Source: Ulota crispa
Taxonomy: Eukaryota > Streptophyta > Bryopsida > Orthotrichales > Orthotrichaceae
DNA: 64,000 nucleotides
Assembly (NCBI GenBank): GCA_963920765.1
Contig: OY987251.1
Coordinates: forward strand, 4,714,501-4,778,500
Direction of reading: 5' to 3'
The notes beneath the pieces were generated by a model, which was given only the letters and a program-made list of their open reading frames with translations, was not told where the DNA came from and ran no database searches. This document shows, piece after piece, positions 62,438-64,000 of the stretch. Position numbers and translations under genes: made by a program. The stretch's first letter is position 1. Each line of letters opens with the position of its first letter.

Positions 62438-62698
62438 CTACTTGGTTGTAGAGATCAAAGGGGATTGCATGAATAGAGCACCCTTAAGGATTTGAACCGT
62501 TTGCTTGACTTTGGCGATGGATTCCACTGCGGAATGCAGCTGGACGATGTACACATACTCCTCCTTTCTTGCGCCATGCTGCACCTTGCTCCCTAATGGA
62601 GTGTCTTGCTCATTCACCAAAGGGTCTCCTAGCATGGCTTTTTCTCCATCCACATCCACATCTTCTTGCTATTTGTCTTTTCTGTCTGAGCTAGCCAT
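62438..62698 (-). CDS. small reading frame behind a telo-box leader, interrupted by an early stop
   Basis: ATG at 62698 opens MASSDRKDK, then TAG at 62671-62669. The same frame continues as QEDVDVDGEKAMLGDPLVNE... to a stop at 62438, 87 codons in all. The telo-box-rich leader (62740-62770) just upstream suggests a genuine gene start. Options are a nonsense allele or sequencing error, use of a downstream ATG (at MLGDPL), a first exon of the coiled-coil gene, or a pseudogene. No family recognised. Confidence 0.4.
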
Positions 62699-62734
62699 AT
62701 CTTGACCTCTCCTTTTTGCTCAAGAGCGATGGAA

Positions 62735-62775
62735 ATTAGGGTTGGAAATTAGGGTTTAGGGTTTACCGCCAAGAC
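62735..62775 (-). promoter_or_regulatory. double telo-box leader
   Basis: On the minus strand the motif AAACCCTAAACCCTAATTTCC is followed by AACCCTAATTTCC, about 45-70 bases before the ATG at 62698. Telo-boxes are common in plant promoters and 5' leaders of housekeeping genes. Confidence 0.6.
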
Positions 62776-64000
62776 GTATATAACCAAAGTATATAAGCAA
62801 GGAGAAAAAAGTAACAAGAGGGTTAGTAATATAATGATCTTATTCCAAGTAGGTTTCCACCTATATACTAAGGAGAGAGGATATAAAGTAAAATTCCTTC
62901 TTTACTATTGGTCCATGGGATTCTTTTACTAAAGTAAACTCTAGTTAACTATAGTGAAGAGCGTATTAATAGAATACTTATCTTAACACTTCTCCTCACA
63001 TTCTTATTCTATGAAAACTAGTTTACTCACCCGTTGTACCAATGGGTTGATCATTATAGAAAATGTAAAAGGTGCAACAATAAAAAACGTAAAAGATGCA
63101 ACTTGCTAAATAAAAAAAATGTAAAAGGCACAACTTAAATGCATGGAATGCAACTCATAGTTGCACTCAAACTCTTTACTTTTCATCCAAAACAACCAAT
63201 GGGATTCTTTTATAGATATAGATAACTAGTTTATGTACCCATTGTACCAACAGAGGCAACAAAAACATCCTTGCAATAAAAAAAATTGTGCAATAGCAAT
63301 CTCATCCATGAGCTCCCCTACCCCTCTACCTCCTATCCCTATATCCCCCCTATCCCCGTCTTAGGGATGTTACGTTATTTATACAACCCATGTGTGGCAA
63401 AGATTTTGGGCCCCCTATTTATTTCTTAAAATTTTAATTTAAAGGAAACAAAAAAAGAATGGAATAGGTTTTTCTACTTTGAAAGTTTATATTTTGAATT
63501 ATTGAAATTTTTGTTTGTTGATAATAATTAGTTACAAATTTTTGAAGAAAAAAGATACATAGTAGAGCTAAAAATATCTTTAGATCCCCTATTTACTTTA
63601 TAATGTATTGTCTAAAAAATGAACAATTTTTAAAAAAATAACCCTCTATTGAAAGTTTAATTTTCTTGAATATTGATGCAATAGTCATCCAAATGTATTC
63701 TTTTTAAATGTTTGAGTTGAAGCTTATGACATTTTAGTTCATTTTTCAACCTATTCTAATAGTCATATTTTATGTTACTTGAGTTGGGAATTTTTAGCAA
63801 TAGAAATCTATAGTCATCAATAATCAAATTTCAAAAGCATAAGCTAAAATTATAGTTTATCCAAAAGTAAATAGGGAGTCAAAAAATCATTTTGCCGTAG
63901 GTGGTACACAAAATCTCTATAGAGTGACAACTTTGAGATCCCTATGCCCCCCAAATTTTACTTTGTTATGTTTATAAATTTAGTTAAACTTGTACACAAC
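62776..64000. other. repeat-like intergenic DNA with two AACTAGTTTA..ACCCRTTGTACCAA heads
   Basis: AACTAGTTTACTCACCCGTTGTACCAA (about 63016) and AACTAGTTTATGTACCCATTGTACCAA (about 63224) are direct copies about 208 bases apart, with GTAAAAGGTGCAAC repeats between. No gene is seen. Confidence 0.55.

Overview
The window is nuclear DNA of a plant (streptophyte). The evidence is a plant-type ATP-dependent phosphofructokinase and a plant-type DEAH/DExH RNA helicase, both split by many GT-AG introns; telo-box (AAACCCTAA) motifs upstream of two reading frames; and plant-style non-autonomous DNA transposons with CACTACAAGAAAA and CTCCCTC...GGGAG ends. The DNA is AT-rich and holds two 200-base N gaps (22358-22557, 60885-61084), as expected of a draft scaffold. 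The species cannot be named from the sequence.

Layout: (1) 508-10691, minus strand: a phosphofructokinase gene with a plastid-like N-terminus. Twelve coding exons give 473 in-frame codons; the last exon(s) lie off the left edge. Its GC-rich promoter is at about 10692-11340. (2) 11340-30960: gene-poor DNA with nested Stowaway-like and TTAA-bounded elements, a decayed Mutator-type transposase (18060-23087, minus) split by a 2.1 kb repeat, and a decayed hAT-like (DUF4371-type) transposase (27240-28800, plus). (3) 30967-43662, minus: a complete DHX36/DExH1-type helicase rebuilt from 16 coding exons (1065 aa). (4) 44015-53970: no gene seen; a nested repeat, a second 2.2 kb repeat carrying a tRNA-like stretch, tandem ~0.5 kb units, a 718 bp palindrome and minisatellites. 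(5) 53972-60137, minus: the last eight exons (419 residues) of a coiled-coil protein I cannot name. (6) 62438-62698, minus: a small telo-box-led reading frame with an early stop.

The genes look independent and form no pathway. The most striking content is the density and variety of small inverted-repeat elements in the introns. Several families are bounded by TTAA with CCC ends (piggyBac-like signature, 72 bp to 1.3 kb). Others show exact 9 bp (Mutator-like), 3 bp (CACTA) or TA (Stowaway/mariner) target duplications. One nested insertion has a related empty copy elsewhere in the window.
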